In this document: positions 1 to 8,633 of the stretch, one piece after another | How positions within the stretch are numbered: position 1 is the stretch's first letter | Layout: every line of letters starts with the position of its first letter | DNA from: Pseudomonas azotoformans | GTDB lineage: Bacteria; Pseudomonadota; Gammaproteobacteria; Pseudomonadales; Pseudomonadaceae | Reading direction: 5' to 3' | DNA: 64,000 nt | Assembly (NCBI RefSeq): GCF_900103345.1 | Contig: NZ_LT629702.1 | Coordinates: 3,720,001-3,784,000, forward strand | Position numbers and translations under genes: made by a program | Notes under the pieces: generated by a model | Told to the model about the DNA's origin: nothing | The model's input: the letters and a program-made list of their open reading frames with translations, nothing else | The model's database searches: none

Positions 1-1207
1 ACATCTGGTGTTGGCCCACGTCAGAGGTCACAAAGGCGTCGCCCTTGGTCACTTCGCACAGGGTCTCGATCACGGTTTGTGGCTTGATGATGCTGCCGTC
101 ACCCTTGTCGTAAGGGAACAGGCCGCGATCACCGCGCCATTCGTCGATCTGCTTCCACCAGCTGGCAACGGATTCCTTGTTCGGCGTCTCACCGATGTCC
201 TTGAGCGCGGCAACCATTTCGGTCAACACGCTTTCAACAGGACCTACGATCGGCACATCAGCCTTGATGGTCTTGGAGATGGACGCCGGGTCGATGTCGA
301 TATGGATGATCTTGGCATTCGGGCAGAACTTGCTCGCGCCGTTGATCACACGGTCATCGAACCGCGCGCCCACGGCCAGGATCACGTCGGCATGGTGCAT
401 GGTCAGGTTGGCGGTGTAGCTACCGTGCATGCCGAGCATGCCGACGAACTGGCGGTCCGTACCCGGGAAGGCGCCGAGGCCCATCAAGGTGTTGGTGACC
501 GGCAGGTTGAGCAGCTTGGCCAGTTCGGTCAGCGGTGCAGAACCGCCGCCCAGGATCACACCACCACCCGAGTACAGCACTGGGCGCTTGGCCGCCAACA
601 GCATTTCTGCCGCCTTGCGGATTTGCCCTGAGTGCCCGCGAACCGCCGGGCTGTAGGAGCGCAGCTTGGCTTTCTTCGGGAAGATGTATTCGAATTTTTC
701 AGCCGGGTTGGTCATGTCCTTGGGGATATCGACCACGACTGGTCCGGGACGACCGGACTGTGCGAGGTAGAACGCCTTTTTCATGACTTCCGGGATTTCC
801 GAAGGATGCTTGATCATGAAGCTGTGTTTCACGATCGGCCGGGAGATACCGATCATGTCGGTTTCCTGGAATGCATCCGTCCCTACCATAGTGCTGGGCA
901 CCTGGCCGGAAATGATCACCATCGGGATGGAATCCATATACGCAGTCGCGATGCCGGTAATGGCATTGGTGGCGCCTGGGCCGGACGTTACCAATACCAC
1001 GCCGGCTTTACCGGTGGCACGGGCGTAACCGTCAGCCATATGGGTCGCGGCCTGTTCGTGGCGAACCAGGATGTGGGTAACAGCCGGTTCCTTGAACAGT
1101 GCGTCGTAGACATGCAGCAGAGCACCACCTGGGTACCCGTAGATATAGTCGACGCCTTCGTCACGCAAAAAGCGGACGAGCATCTCACCGCCAGATAAAA
1201 GCTCCAC
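1..1207 (-). CDS. ilvI: Acetolactate synthase large subunit (partial, C-terminus beyond window)
   Basis: Catalytic subunit of the ThDP-dependent enzyme that condenses two pyruvates, or pyruvate and 2-oxobutyrate, in the first common step of valine, leucine and isoleucine synthesis. About 402 N-terminal codons are present of a family length near 575. The translation shows [15 protein letters not shown] near the N-terminus, the [16 protein letters not shown] segment with the catalytic Glu, and [17 protein letters not shown], all typical of the ThDP-binding N-domain. The central domain follows, and the reading frame leaves the window at SDVGQHQM. I chose the GTG at 1207 because a GAGGTG ribosome-binding site lies 6 nt upstream. 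The regulatory subunit gene ilvH would be expected next, outside the window. Confidence 0.95.
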   Translation of the reverse strand, partial: MELLSGGEMLVRFLRDEGVDYIYGYPGGALLHVYDALFKEPAVTHILVRHEQAATHMADGYARATGKAGVVLVTSGPGATNAITGIATAYMDSIPMVIISGQVPSTMVGTDAFQETDMIGISRPIVKHSFMIKHPSEIPEVMKKAFYLAQSGRPGPVVVDIPKDMTNPAEKFEYIFPKKAKLRSYSPAVRGHSGQIRKAAEMLLAAKRPVLYSGGGVILGGGSAPLTELAKLLNLPVTNTLMGLGAFPGTDRQFVGMLGMHGSYTANLTMHHADVILAVGARFDDRVINGASKFCPNAKIIHIDIDPASISKTIKADVPIVGPVESVLTEMVAALKDIGETPNKESVASWWKQIDEWRGDRGLFPYDKGDGSIIKPQTVIETLCEVTKGDAFVTSDVGQHQM

Positions 1208-1305
1208 GTTGTTCACCTCTAAAACGCCAGAATACCGTCCGTTGAAAACCGACGGGTCTTAATAGGTTTACTTCTCAACAGAGCATGAGCGACGGTGGTC
1301 GCCGA

Positions 1306-1422
1306 CTACGTCAGCACTGACTGAGCAAGTATTGGGATCGTCCCAAGTGTTGCGGGCTTTTCCCACCCAGCGCGAGGTAACGCGTTGCGGGTGTAACAGG
1401 TCGGCGCGGATATGCGCCTCAT
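1306..1422 (-). CDS. Possible 38-codon leader ORF in the ilvI 5' region
   Basis: An ATG-started 38-codon frame lies in the long untranslated region between the predicted ilvI promoter and the ilvI start. Its last third reads LGTIPILAQSVLT, which is rich in Leu, Ile and Val. A short imperfect inverted repeat follows the stop codon. This arrangement recalls branched-chain amino-acid attenuators. However, there is no clear ribosome-binding site, no run of consecutive regulatory codons, and no T-tract terminator after the hairpin. It may be a chance frame. Confidence 0.2.
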   Translation of the reverse strand: MRRISAPTCYTRNALPRAGWEKPATLGTIPILAQSVLT

Positions 1423-1472
1423 GATCTGCTGAGCGGGCCTGCTTCTGGCAGTCCCGATACAGCGGACTTTGG

Positions 1473-1501
1473 ATTCTTCTGTTTCAGGCCCTTCAAGTCA
1501 A
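1473..1501 (-). promoter_or_regulatory. Predicted sigma-70 promoter for ilvI
   Basis: On the minus strand TTGACT (-35, five of six consensus bases) is followed after exactly 17 bases by AAGAAT (-10, four of six). Transcription would begin near 1466 and leave an untranslated leader of about 260 nt before ilvI. The rest of 1208-1638 holds no gene I can support apart from the leader ORF candidate and the yqcC-side hairpin. Confidence 0.45.
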
Positions 1502-1609
1502 GCAATAATTGCGCTTTTTTCCAACTAAGCGCATGAGAACGCAGAAGAAAGGGCTTTGAGGAGGGATAAAACTCGCCTGAATGTCGTCAAGCGGTAGAAA
1601 TATGCGCAA

Positions 1610-1632
1610 GACTGCCGGTTTTTCCGGCAGTC
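1610..1632 (-). terminator. Hairpin after the yqcC-family gene
   Basis: A perfect inverted repeat with nine-base arms (GACTGCCGG / CCGGCAGTC) and a five-base A/T loop lies 7 nt past the stop codon of the gene at 1639. The following T-rich stretch is short, so termination strength is uncertain. Confidence 0.55.
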
Positions 1633-1638
1633 AGGCAA

Positions 1639-1968
1639 TTAACGAGCGTCGACGATCAATTGGTCGAACTTTTTCAGCGCATTGCGCAAGCCAAGGCTTT
1701 CCAGCGGACGATCGGCGTAGACCATCTCGGCCATTTCCAGGATGCCCGACGCATTGGGCAGCGGGAGGTCCTGTTCGAGGATCTGCTTCATGCGCACCAG
1801 AAAGATCCATTGCAGCCACTGGTGAAAGTCCAGGGTGTCGACCGAAAAAGGCTCGACACTACTGAGAGCCTCGACGCTGGGGGACACCTCGTCCCACCAG
1901 CCCTGCACACGCAACTCTCGTTCAATCAGCAATAACTGTTCGGCAATGGCGGGAAAACGTGCATCCAT
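1639..1968 (-). CDS. YqcC family protein (DUF446)
   Basis: A 109-residue soluble, mostly helical protein of the YqcC family, whose biochemical role is not established. The central segment FSVDTLDFHQWLQWIFLVRM, followed by LPLPNASGILEMAE, is the recognisable family signature, and the length is normal. Its ATG shares one base with the stop codon of the upstream TPR lipoprotein (TGATG), so the two are probably translationally coupled in the mrcB-TPR-yqcC run. A hairpin directly downstream likely ends the transcript. Confidence 0.85.
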   Translation of the reverse strand: MDARFPAIAEQLLLIERELRVQGWWDEVSPSVEALSSVEPFSVDTLDFHQWLQWIFLVRMKQILEQDLPLPNASGILEMAEMVYADRPLESLGLRNALKKFDQLIVDAR

Positions 1969-2702
1969 CAGAGGCTGACCTTGGCTTTCTGGCGCGCCTG
2001 GGCGGCACCGGCGGCGTCGCCTTGTGCGGCACGTGCGTCACCAATCAAGGCCCACAGGCTGGCTTGCAGGTCTGGACGACCGTTGGCCAGGGTCAGGCCA
2101 CGACGCGCAAACTGCTCGGCCTGCGGTGCGTCGCCCTGGGCCATGCGTACCTGTGCCAGGCGATACAACACTTGTGGTTCACGCGGAGCTACACGCTGGG
2201 CGCGCTCGAGACTCGACGACGCACCGTTCAGATCACCGCCGGCCTGCTGTTGCTGGGCAGTGGTCAGCAGGGCCAGTACCGGGCCATCCAATTGCTCGTC
2301 AGCCGACAGGCCGCCAGCGCTGGAGGACGATGGAATGCCACTCGGGGTGGATGGCATGTTGTAGGTGCCCTGGTTGATCGGGGCTGCCTGAATCGGTGTC
2401 GAGTCAATCGGACCGGAGGTGCTTGGCCCCGGGGTCCACGGCTCGGCGCTGATCGGCGCCGACGTGGCTGCGCCACCACCCGGGACCATCACCACGACAC
2501 CCGAGTCCTGCGGCACGGCTTGCGGCTTGGCCTGGGCGGGACGATTGGTCACGGTCTGGCGGAACCCGCCATTGGCCGAGATGCGGTCGTTATTGGACAC
2601 GGTCGTACTCGAGTCCACCACGGGAATGGAGCCGCGCTGCACGCTGGCGCAACCATTGAGCAAAGCCAGAGCTGTAATAGCTGGAATCCACCACTTGTTC
2701 AC
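1968..2702 (-). CDS. TPR-repeat lipoprotein
   Basis: A 244-residue predicted lipoprotein. The N-terminus MNKWWIPAITALALLNGC ends in a lipobox (LNGC) with Cys18 as lipidation site. A low-complexity Pro/Ser/Thr-rich linker follows to about residue 125. The C-terminal half has helical repeats such as RVAPREPQVLYRLAQVRMAQ and ADLQASLWALIGDARAAQG-like segments, which fit tetratricopeptide repeats. It starts 16 nt after the stop of mrcB and overlaps the yqcC-family start by one base. The context suggests a periplasmic accessory to peptidoglycan synthase PBP1b, in the way other lipoproteins regulate PBPs; that role is inferred, not shown. Confidence 0.8.
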   Translation of the reverse strand: MNKWWIPAITALALLNGCASVQRGSIPVVDSSTTVSNNDRISANGGFRQTVTNRPAQAKPQAVPQDSGVVVMVPGGGAATSAPISAEPWTPGPSTSGPIDSTPIQAAPINQGTYNMPSTPSGIPSSSSAGGLSADEQLDGPVLALLTTAQQQQAGGDLNGASSSLERAQRVAPREPQVLYRLAQVRMAQGDAPQAEQFARRGLTLANGRPDLQASLWALIGDARAAQGDAAGAAQARQKAKVSL

Positions 2703-2718
2703 TTGAAACCCTCTTTGC

Positions 2719-5043
2719 TTAATTCATCCAGCCCTTGACCCAATCCATCACCGACTCCGCATCAGCAGGGGCGCTGCCACCGCATGCGGCGCCGGGTGGC
2801 GGTTCGCTGCCGCGAATATACGGCATCTGTACCGCGCCCGGACAGTTGGCATCGGAGCCCTGCCCGGTGTGGGGATCGATCCAGGCCTGCACGATGTTGT
2901 CCGGCTGCGGCATGTTCAACGGCAGCGGGTCGGCCTTGCGCATGAAACTGGTCCAGACCTGCAACGCACCGGTGGCACCGGTGAACGGTGTCTTGCCGTT
3001 GTCGTCACGCCCCATCCACACCACCGCCAGCACATCCTGGCCAAAACCTGCGAACCAACTGTCGCGCGAATCGTTACTGGTGCCGGTCTTGCCCGCCAAT
3101 GTCAGGTTGGACGGCAGCACCTTGTAGACCGAACTACCGGTACCCTCACGCATCACACGCTGCATGGCGTTCTGGATCAAGTAGATGGAGCCCGCATCGA
3201 AACGCTGCTGAATCTGGAACGGATAACGCTTGAGCGGCTCGCCTTCAGCGGTCAGCACGCTGCGGATCCCGCGCATCGGTGTATTGAAACCACCGTTGGC
3301 CAGGGTCTGGTACATCGTTGCGACTTCCATTGGCGTCATCGCACCGGCACCCAGCAGAATCGATGGAAACGCTGGGAACTCGCGTGTAATCCCCAGGCGC
3401 CCGAGGGTCTTCAGGACGTTTGGCACTCCCACTTCGAGGCCGAGACGCGAAGTGGAGATATTGTAGGAATGCGCCAACCCCTGGTACAGGAACACGGTCC
3501 CGTGGGAGCGACGATCAAAGTTCTGTGGCGTCCACACCTGCCCGTCAGCACCTTTTACTGACAGTGGGTCATCAGAGAGCCAACTGGTCAGGGTGTACTT
3601 GCTCGGTTTTTCCAGCGCCGTGAGGTACACCGCCGGTTTGACCAACGAACCAATCGGCCGCACGGCATCCAGCGCGCGGTTGAAACCGGCGAAGCTGGCC
3701 AGCCGGCTGCCGACCAGGGCCTGGACCTCCCCGGTTTCCGGGTTGGTCACGACCATGGCCGCTTCGACTTCATCCGCGCCTTTGCGGCCCGTCATACGCT
3801 TGAACGTGTCATTGACCGAGGCTTCGGCCTTCATCTGCAGGATCGGGTCGAAACTGGTGAAAATCCGCAGGCCTTCTTCGGTCAAGTCTTCGTCACGATA
3901 GTCTTCACGCAGCTGGCGCTTGACCAGGTCGATAAAGCCTGGGAAAGAACTGTCTGCCAGCTTGCCGCGGGTAGTGACACCCAATGGCATTTTCTTCGCG
4001 GCGGCAACTTGTTCAGCGGTGGCAACACCTTGTTGCTCTAAAACATCCAGCACCAGGTTACGCCGCTCCAGCGCACGCTCGGGGTTGCGGCGCGGGTTGT
4101 AGTAGGAAGGCCCCTTGACCATCCCGACCAGCAACGCAACCTGGTGCAGCTTCAGTTCGGACAGCGGCTGGCCAAAGAAGAATTGGCTGGCCAGACCGAA
4201 ACCATGCACCGCGCGCTGACCGTCCTGGCCGACGAATACCTCATTGAGGTACGCCTCGAGGATTTCCTGCTTGCTGTAGTGCAACTCCAGCAGCATCGCC
4301 ATCATGGCTTCGGTGAGTTTGCGGGTCAGGCTGCGTTCGTTGGTGAGGTAGAAGTTCTTGACCAACTGCTGCGTCAGCGTACTGCCGCCCTGGGTCATCT
4401 TGCCGCCGGACGTATTCACCCAGACTGCACGGGCGATCGATTTCGGCGAGACGCCCCAGTGATGATAGAAATCACGATCTTCAACGGCGACCAGGGTTTC
4501 CAGCAGGTAAGGTGGTACCTGATCGAGCTTGATCAGGATGCGATCTTCAAGGTTCTTCGGGTAAATACCACCGATCATCAACGGCTCAAGGCGAACCACA
4601 GGCAGTTTCGAGCCGTTGAGGGATGATAACTCGGCGACGTAATCGCCGGAGAAACGCACGCGCACCGGCTGGGCTTTTTCCAGGCCTTCATAGAACTGGA
4701 AGCCACGGGTATTCAGGTCGACGGTATTACCGCTGACAGCTGCCGCACCCGGGCCATTGCTGACGGGTTCACGACGGTAACCCAAGGCATCGAGCTCGGT
4801 CAGGAAGTCATCCTTGCTCAGCTTCTGGCCGGTGAACAATTCCAGCGGGCGCGCGTACACCTTGGCCGGAATGGTCCAGCGCTTGCCGGAGAATTTCTCC
4901 TGCACCACAGCGTCGAGGTAGACCGCAAAGCCGGCAAGCACCACAAGGCCTACCAGGCCAAGCTTGAGCGCCCAGCCAAGCCAGGGGCGCAGGCCACGGG
5001 AAGTAGGTTTTTTACGGGAACGGGGAGATCGGGTTCGAGTCAT
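2719..5043 (-). CDS. mrcB: Penicillin-binding protein 1B, bifunctional transglycosylase/transpeptidase
   Basis: Class A PBP that polymerises lipid II and cross-links peptidoglycan in the periplasm. It has 774 residues, normal for pseudomonads. A basic cytoplasmic tail is followed by one membrane span at about residues 23-45 and a UB2H-like region around 60-140. The glycosyltransferase domain carries VAVEDRDFYHHWG at 185-197 (catalytic Glu188) and the TQGGSTLTQQLVKN motif. The transpeptidase domain shows SLVK (Ser466, Lys469), SYN at 526-528 and KTGT from residue 652. All catalytic motifs are intact. It heads a minus-strand run with the TPR lipoprotein and the yqcC-family gene. Confidence 0.97.
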   Translation of the reverse strand: MTRTRSPRSRKKPTSRGLRPWLGWALKLGLVGLVVLAGFAVYLDAVVQEKFSGKRWTIPAKVYARPLELFTGQKLSKDDFLTELDALGYRREPVSNGPGAAAVSGNTVDLNTRGFQFYEGLEKAQPVRVRFSGDYVAELSSLNGSKLPVVRLEPLMIGGIYPKNLEDRILIKLDQVPPYLLETLVAVEDRDFYHHWGVSPKSIARAVWVNTSGGKMTQGGSTLTQQLVKNFYLTNERSLTRKLTEAMMAMLLELHYSKQEILEAYLNEVFVGQDGQRAVHGFGLASQFFFGQPLSELKLHQVALLVGMVKGPSYYNPRRNPERALERRNLVLDVLEQQGVATAEQVAAAKKMPLGVTTRGKLADSSFPGFIDLVKRQLREDYRDEDLTEEGLRIFTSFDPILQMKAEASVNDTFKRMTGRKGADEVEAAMVVTNPETGEVQALVGSRLASFAGFNRALDAVRPIGSLVKPAVYLTALEKPSKYTLTSWLSDDPLSVKGADGQVWTPQNFDRRSHGTVFLYQGLAHSYNISTSRLGLEVGVPNVLKTLGRLGITREFPAFPSILLGAGAMTPMEVATMYQTLANGGFNTPMRGIRSVLTAEGEPLKRYPFQIQQRFDAGSIYLIQNAMQRVMREGTGSSVYKVLPSNLTLAGKTGTSNDSRDSWFAGFGQDVLAVVWMGRDDNGKTPFTGATGALQVWTSFMRKADPLPLNMPQPDNIVQAWIDPHTGQGSDANCPGAVQMPYIRGSEPPPGAACGGSAPADAESVMDWVKGWMN

Positions 5044-5161
5044 GGCGGCGGATTATACGCACTTTATTGATGATCAACATGAGCCGGACAGCGGTTTGCA
5101 CCAGCGGTCGCAGCAGCCATAATGCCCGCCATGTTTTTCCCCAGACTCTGAAGGATCGCCC

Positions 5162-6718
5162 GTGAGCCAGTCCCTGATCGCTGCCCTGCAAAATCCGGCT
5201 TTATACCCTCATCCGGTTGAAGCGTTCCAAGTCATTGAGACCCATATTTCCTGGGTCGTACTGACCGGTCCTTACGCCTACAAGCTGAAAAAGCCGATGA
5301 ACTTCGGATTTCTGGATTTCACCGACCTGGAAAAACGCGGTCACTTCTGCAACGAAGAGCTGCGCCTCAATCAGCGCCTGACCGAAGATTTGTATCTTGA
5401 AGTGTTGCCGATCACCGGGACAGCCGAGGCCCCGCAATTGGGTGGCGACGGCCCGGTTATCGAGTACGCGTTGAAAATGCGCCAGTTCCCGCAGAGCCAG
5501 TTGCTCAGCACCCTGCAAGCCAATGGAGAACTGACCAGCGCGCACATCGATGAAATGGCCAAGCAGATCGCGCACTTCCACCTCTCAGCACCGAAAGTGC
5601 CACAAGAACACCCGGCCGGCACACCTGATGAAGTAATGGCGCCGGTTCGCCAGAACTTCGACCAGATCCGTCCATTCCTTAGCGAAAAGGCTGACCTCAC
5701 CCAGTTGGAAGCTTTGCAAGCCTGGGCAGAAAGCAGCTTCGAGCGCCTCAAGCAGCTGTTCGCCCAGCGCAAACAGGAAGGCTTCACCCGTGAGTGTCAC
5801 GGTGATATTCACCTGGGTAACGCCACATTGATCGATGGTCACGTGGTGATCTTCGACTGCATAGAATTCAACGAGCCCTTCCGCTTCACCGACGTGTACG
5901 CCGATACCGGCTTCCTGGCCATGGACCTGGAAGACCGTGGGCTCAAGTCCCTGGCACGCCGCTTCATCAGTCAGTACCTGGAATTGACCGGTGACTATCA
6001 GGGCCTGGAAGTGTTGAACTTCTATAAAGCCTACCGCGCTCTGGTCCGCGCCAAGATCGCGCTGTTCAGCATGCCGAGCGAGGCCAGCCCGGTGCAGCGC
6101 GCCACGACCCTGCGCCAATACCGCAACTACGCCAACCTGGCGGAAAGCTACAGCACCATTCCATCGCGTTTCCTGGCCATTACCCACGGCGTTTCGGCTG
6201 TCGGTAAAAGCCATGTGGCCATGCGCCTGGTGGAATCACTGGGTGCGGTGCGCCTGCGCTCGGACGTGGAGCGCAAGCGCCTGTTTGGCGAGCAACAGGT
6301 GGAAAACACACCACAGGCCGGTATCTATGCGACCGACGCCAGTGTCGCGACTTACGCACGCCTGAACGAAATCGCCGATACCGTGCTGCGTGCCGGCTAC
6401 CCGGTCGTACTGGATGCGACCTTCCTGAAACGTGAACAACGCGATGCGGCTGCCAAAGTTGCCGAAGCCACGGGTGCGCCTTTCCTGATTCTGGATTGCA
6501 ACGCCCCACAAGCCGTTATTGCCAGCTGGTTGGCGCAACGTCAGGCGGACAAAAACGATCCTTCCGACGCGACACTGACGGTTATCGAAGAACAGCAAGC
6601 CCAGCGGGACCCACTCACCGCCGAGGAGTTGCTCCTCAGCAAGCGCGTCGAGACCAATGAAAGCGGGACCCTCGATGCACTGGTGGCGCATATTCGCCAG
6701 CGTCTGCCAGGGCTGTAA
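5162..6718 (+). CDS. Two-domain APH-like kinase / P-loop ATPase
   Basis: A 518-residue fusion of two kinase-type domains. The first half looks like an aminoglycoside phosphotransferase/choline-kinase fold: KLKKPMNFGFLDF near residue 41, the catalytic-loop motif HGDIHLGN at 213-220, and a metal-binding FDCIEF Asp near 232. The second half begins at about 337 with a Walker A GVSAVGKS at 343-350 followed by LRSDVERKRLFG, typical of the zeta-toxin/gluconate-kinase-like AAA_33 group. The substrate is unknown. The GTG start is chosen because AAGGA sits 7 nt upstream. It is divergent from mrcB with about 118 bp between. It is unlikely to be a true aminoglycoside resistance gene; it appears to be a conserved housekeeping gene here. 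Confidence 0.85.
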   Translation: MSQSLIAALQNPALYPHPVEAFQVIETHISWVVLTGPYAYKLKKPMNFGFLDFTDLEKRGHFCNEELRLNQRLTEDLYLEVLPITGTAEAPQLGGDGPVIEYALKMRQFPQSQLLSTLQANGELTSAHIDEMAKQIAHFHLSAPKVPQEHPAGTPDEVMAPVRQNFDQIRPFLSEKADLTQLEALQAWAESSFERLKQLFAQRKQEGFTRECHGDIHLGNATLIDGHVVIFDCIEFNEPFRFTDVYADTGFLAMDLEDRGLKSLARRFISQYLELTGDYQGLEVLNFYKAYRALVRAKIALFSMPSEASPVQRATTLRQYRNYANLAESYSTIPSRFLAITHGVSAVGKSHVAMRLVESLGAVRLRSDVERKRLFGEQQVENTPQAGIYATDASVATYARLNEIADTVLRAGYPVVLDATFLKREQRDAAAKVAEATGAPFLILDCNAPQAVIASWLAQRQADKNDPSDATLTVIEEQQAQRDPLTAEELLLSKRVETNESGTLDALVAHIRQRLPGL

Positions 6719-6811
6719 GAAAAATTTATTGGTCGTGTCGCCTACTTGGGGCGCACGGCCGCGCAATAGTGGCACTATAATGGCGTCATAAATCCAACGG
6801 GAGTCGCCGTC

Positions 6812-7156
6812 ATGAGTCAGCCCAAGCTTCTTGATACTCCGCTTTACTCGCTCCTGCATAAAGACGATGTCCGAGGCTTCAACCAGGAACGCCCAAAAGA
6901 CGGTGTCATCGACATGCGCGGTGGTGACTTCCGTGGGCTGGATTTGCGCGAACTGAATGCGACAGGTGTGGACTTTACCGACGCCTATTTCCGATCTGCC
7001 GATTTGCGCGGGCTGGACCTGCGCAACTGCCCGCTGGAGGGCGCCAGCCTGGCCCACGCGCAGATTTCCGGCACGTACTTCCCGCCGGAACTGAGCGCTG
7101 ACGAGATTCTCATGTCGGTCAATTTCGGCACACGCCTGCGCTATCGCACTCGCTGA
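6812..7156 (+). CDS. Small pentapeptide-repeat protein
   Basis: A 114-residue protein with a run of pentapeptide repeats at about residues 32-90 (for example ADLRG-LDLRN, DFRGL-DLREL) of the A(D/N)Lxx type. These fold as a right-handed quadrilateral beta helix. The segment is short, only about two to three coils, and is flanked by non-repeat ends. The ATG has GGGAG about 10 nt upstream. No gyrase-protection function can be claimed from sequence alone. It stands alone between the kinase fusion and the TfoX-domain gene. Confidence 0.8.
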   Translation: MSQPKLLDTPLYSLLHKDDVRGFNQERPKDGVIDMRGGDFRGLDLRELNATGVDFTDAYFRSADLRGLDLRNCPLEGASLAHAQISGTYFPPELSADEILMSVNFGTRLRYRTR

Positions 7157-7349
7157 AACCCTCTGCTTCCGCCCCGGTTTCGCGCAGGCGTGCCGGGGGC
7201 TTCCCGCCTGCCTGACCTCATCATGCTTATACGTCTTTAGGCCGTTTCCGACTAAAGAACTACGCTTTTCCTACTGAGCGCTACACTTCTGTTCAGGCTT
7301 GCCTGGTCACGATACCCACCGCACCATTCGGCCGTCGCAAGGAGGCTTG

Positions 7350-7622
7350 ATGAACGATGAGCTGCAACACCTGAAAAACCTTGGCAAGACGTCAGCACAG
7401 TGGTTGCATGCGGTGGGCATCCACAGTGCGTCCGACTTGCGTCGCCTGGGTGCGGTCGATGCCTACCGGGCCGTGCGGACGCGCGGGTTTCGCGCATCGA
7501 AAGTGCTGCTGTATGCCATCGAAGGAGCATTGATGGACGTGCACTGGAATGACATTCCTGCCGAGCGCAAGGAAGCACTCAACCGTCAGGTGGACGCTAT
7601 TTCAACGCGCTCAAAAAATTAG
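7350..7622 (+). CDS. TfoX/Sxy C-terminal domain protein
   Basis: A 90-residue protein matching the C-terminal (helix-hairpin-helix-like) domain of TfoX/Sxy competence regulators: LKNLGKTSAQWLHAVGI, then ASDLRRLGAVDAY, and a final WNDIPAERKEAL. The N-terminal TfoX domain is absent, as is usual for this short pseudomonad family, so a competence role cannot be assumed. The ATG at 7350 is preceded by GGAGG with 4-5 nt spacing, which decides the start against longer in-frame options. The gene lies directly upstream of the PrrF promoter and has no obvious terminator of its own. Confidence 0.8.
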   Translation: MNDELQHLKNLGKTSAQWLHAVGIHSASDLRRLGAVDAYRAVRTRGFRASKVLLYAIEGALMDVHWNDIPAERKEALNRQVDAISTRSKN

Positions 7623-7699
7623 ATCGACTATCAGGGCCAACGTTTACAGGCATTCCGAACGGGCGTTTGAGAAAACCTTAAGGCGCCGAGAAACAAATG

Positions 7700-7731
7700 T
7701 TGACTCTCAAATGAGAATCGTTATGATTATC
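7700..7731 (+). promoter_or_regulatory. prrF promoter with overlapping Fur box
   Basis: TTGACT (7700-7705) and TATGAT (7722-7727) are spaced 16 bp apart and place the start of transcription near 7734. The 19-mer GAGAATCGTTATGATTATC at 7713-7731 matches the Fur consensus at 14 of 19 positions and covers the -10 element. Iron-loaded Fur would therefore block RNA polymerase, so the sRNA should be made under iron starvation. Confidence 0.85.
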
Positions 7732-7733
7732 AC

Positions 7734-7846
7734 AACTGGTCGCGAGATCAGCCGATAACTGAAAGACCATTGGTTCGGACTCTCAGATTATCTCCTCATC
7801 AGGCTAATCACGGTTATTTGACCCGGCTTTTGCCGGGTCTTTTTTT
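7734..7846 (+). ncRNA. prrF: PrrF iron-responsive small RNA
   Basis: A roughly 113-nt sRNA beginning AACTGGTCGCGAGATCAGCC. This is the strongly conserved PrrF core that base-pairs near the ribosome-binding sites of iron-rich-protein mRNAs such as sodB (established for P. aeruginosa PrrF). It ends in a GACCCGGC/GCCGGGTC hairpin plus seven Ts. The Fur-boxed promoter directly upstream fits the known regulation. Only one copy is present, unlike the tandem prrF1-prrF2 of P. aeruginosa. It faces the haem transporter hmuTUV, as in P. aeruginosa where prrF lies by the phu genes. The 5' end is predicted from the promoter, not mapped. Confidence 0.9.
7820..7846 (+). terminator. Rho-independent terminator of prrF
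   Basis: An eight-base G/C-rich stem (GACCCGGC / GCCGGGTC) with a TTTT loop is followed by seven Ts. The opposite strand has no T-tract after the stem, so it should not terminate hmuV transcripts. Confidence 0.92.
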
Positions 7847-7865
7847 GCCTATGGAAAAGCCGGAT

Positions 7866-8633
7866 TCAGCGCGCAATGATCAGAGGATGCCCGCGCTCGG
7901 GATGGGCCTGCACAAGCACATCCAGACCAAAAACAGCTTTCAAGGGCCCAGGTTGCATCACCTGCGCCGGCGTATCCAAGGCATGCGGGCGCCCCGCCTC
8001 CAGCAACAGAATACGGTCACAGTATCGGGCCGCGAGGTTCAAGTCGTGAAGGATCACCAGCACCGCCGCGCCGCGATCGGCAAAGGTGCGAATGGCTTGC
8101 AAGGTAGTATGTTGATGCAAGGGGTCCAGCATTGACGTCGGCTCATCCAATAGCAGCGTCTGCCCCGCTTCTCCCGGCCACAATTGCGCCAGCACCCGCG
8201 CCAGGTGCACCCGCTGGCGCTCGCCACCGGACAACGCCAGATAGCTGCGACCGCTCAAGTGCCCGACGTCAGCCGCCTGCAAGGCCGCCTCGATAATCTC
8301 ATCATCGCGTACCCGCCCAGTCTGGTGAGGCAAGCGGCCCATACCCACGACCTCTTCAACACGGAAAGCGAAGTCCAGTGTCGAGCTTTGTGGCAACACC
8401 GCCAAGCGCTGCGCTCGTTGTGCCCCACTCCACTCCTGCAAAGGACGTTGATCCAGGCACACCTTGCCTTGGTCCGGATGCAACTCGCCGCACAGCGCAC
8501 CGAGCAGCGTACTCTTGCCCGCTCCATTGGGACCCAGCACGCCAAGCACTTCACCCGGCAACAGATCAAGCGTGACATCCGCCAACACGATTTTGCGACC
8601 ACGGCAGATCTGCAAGTTTTCTACACGCAGCAT
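7866..8633 (-). CDS. hmuV: Haem ABC transporter ATP-binding protein
   Basis: The ATPase that powers haem import across the inner membrane. The 255 residues include Walker [10 protein letters not shown] (about 35-43), the ABC signature [17 protein letters not shown], and Walker [13 protein letters not shown], followed by the H-loop His in [13 protein letters not shown]. Length is normal for HmuV/PhuV. Its ATG shares one base with the hmuU stop codon (TGATG), giving tight coupling. It is the last gene of the hmuT-hmuU-hmuV run and converges on the Fur-regulated sRNA PrrF. Confidence 0.95.
   Translation of the reverse strand: MLRVENLQICRGRKIVLADVTLDLLPGEVLGVLGPNGAGKSTLLGALCGELHPDQGKVCLDQRPLQEWSGAQRAQRLAVLPQSSTLDFAFRVEEVVGMGRLPHQTGRVRDDEIIEAALQAADVGHLSGRSYLALSGGERQRVHLARVLAQLWPGEAGQTLLLDEPTSMLDPLHQHTTLQAIRTFADRGAAVLVILHDLNLAARYCDRILLLEAGRPHALDTPAQVMQPGPLKAVFGLDVLVQAHPERGHPLIIAR

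Noticed and set aside
1959..2738. 259-codon plus-strand frame opposite the TPR lipoprotein
   Set aside because: The minus-strand gene has a lipobox, repeats and operon overlap; the plus frame has none.
5162..6718. Aminoglycoside resistance gene
   Set aside because: The APH-like motif is present, but fusion to a P-loop kinase and the core-genome context argue against an acquired resistance determinant.
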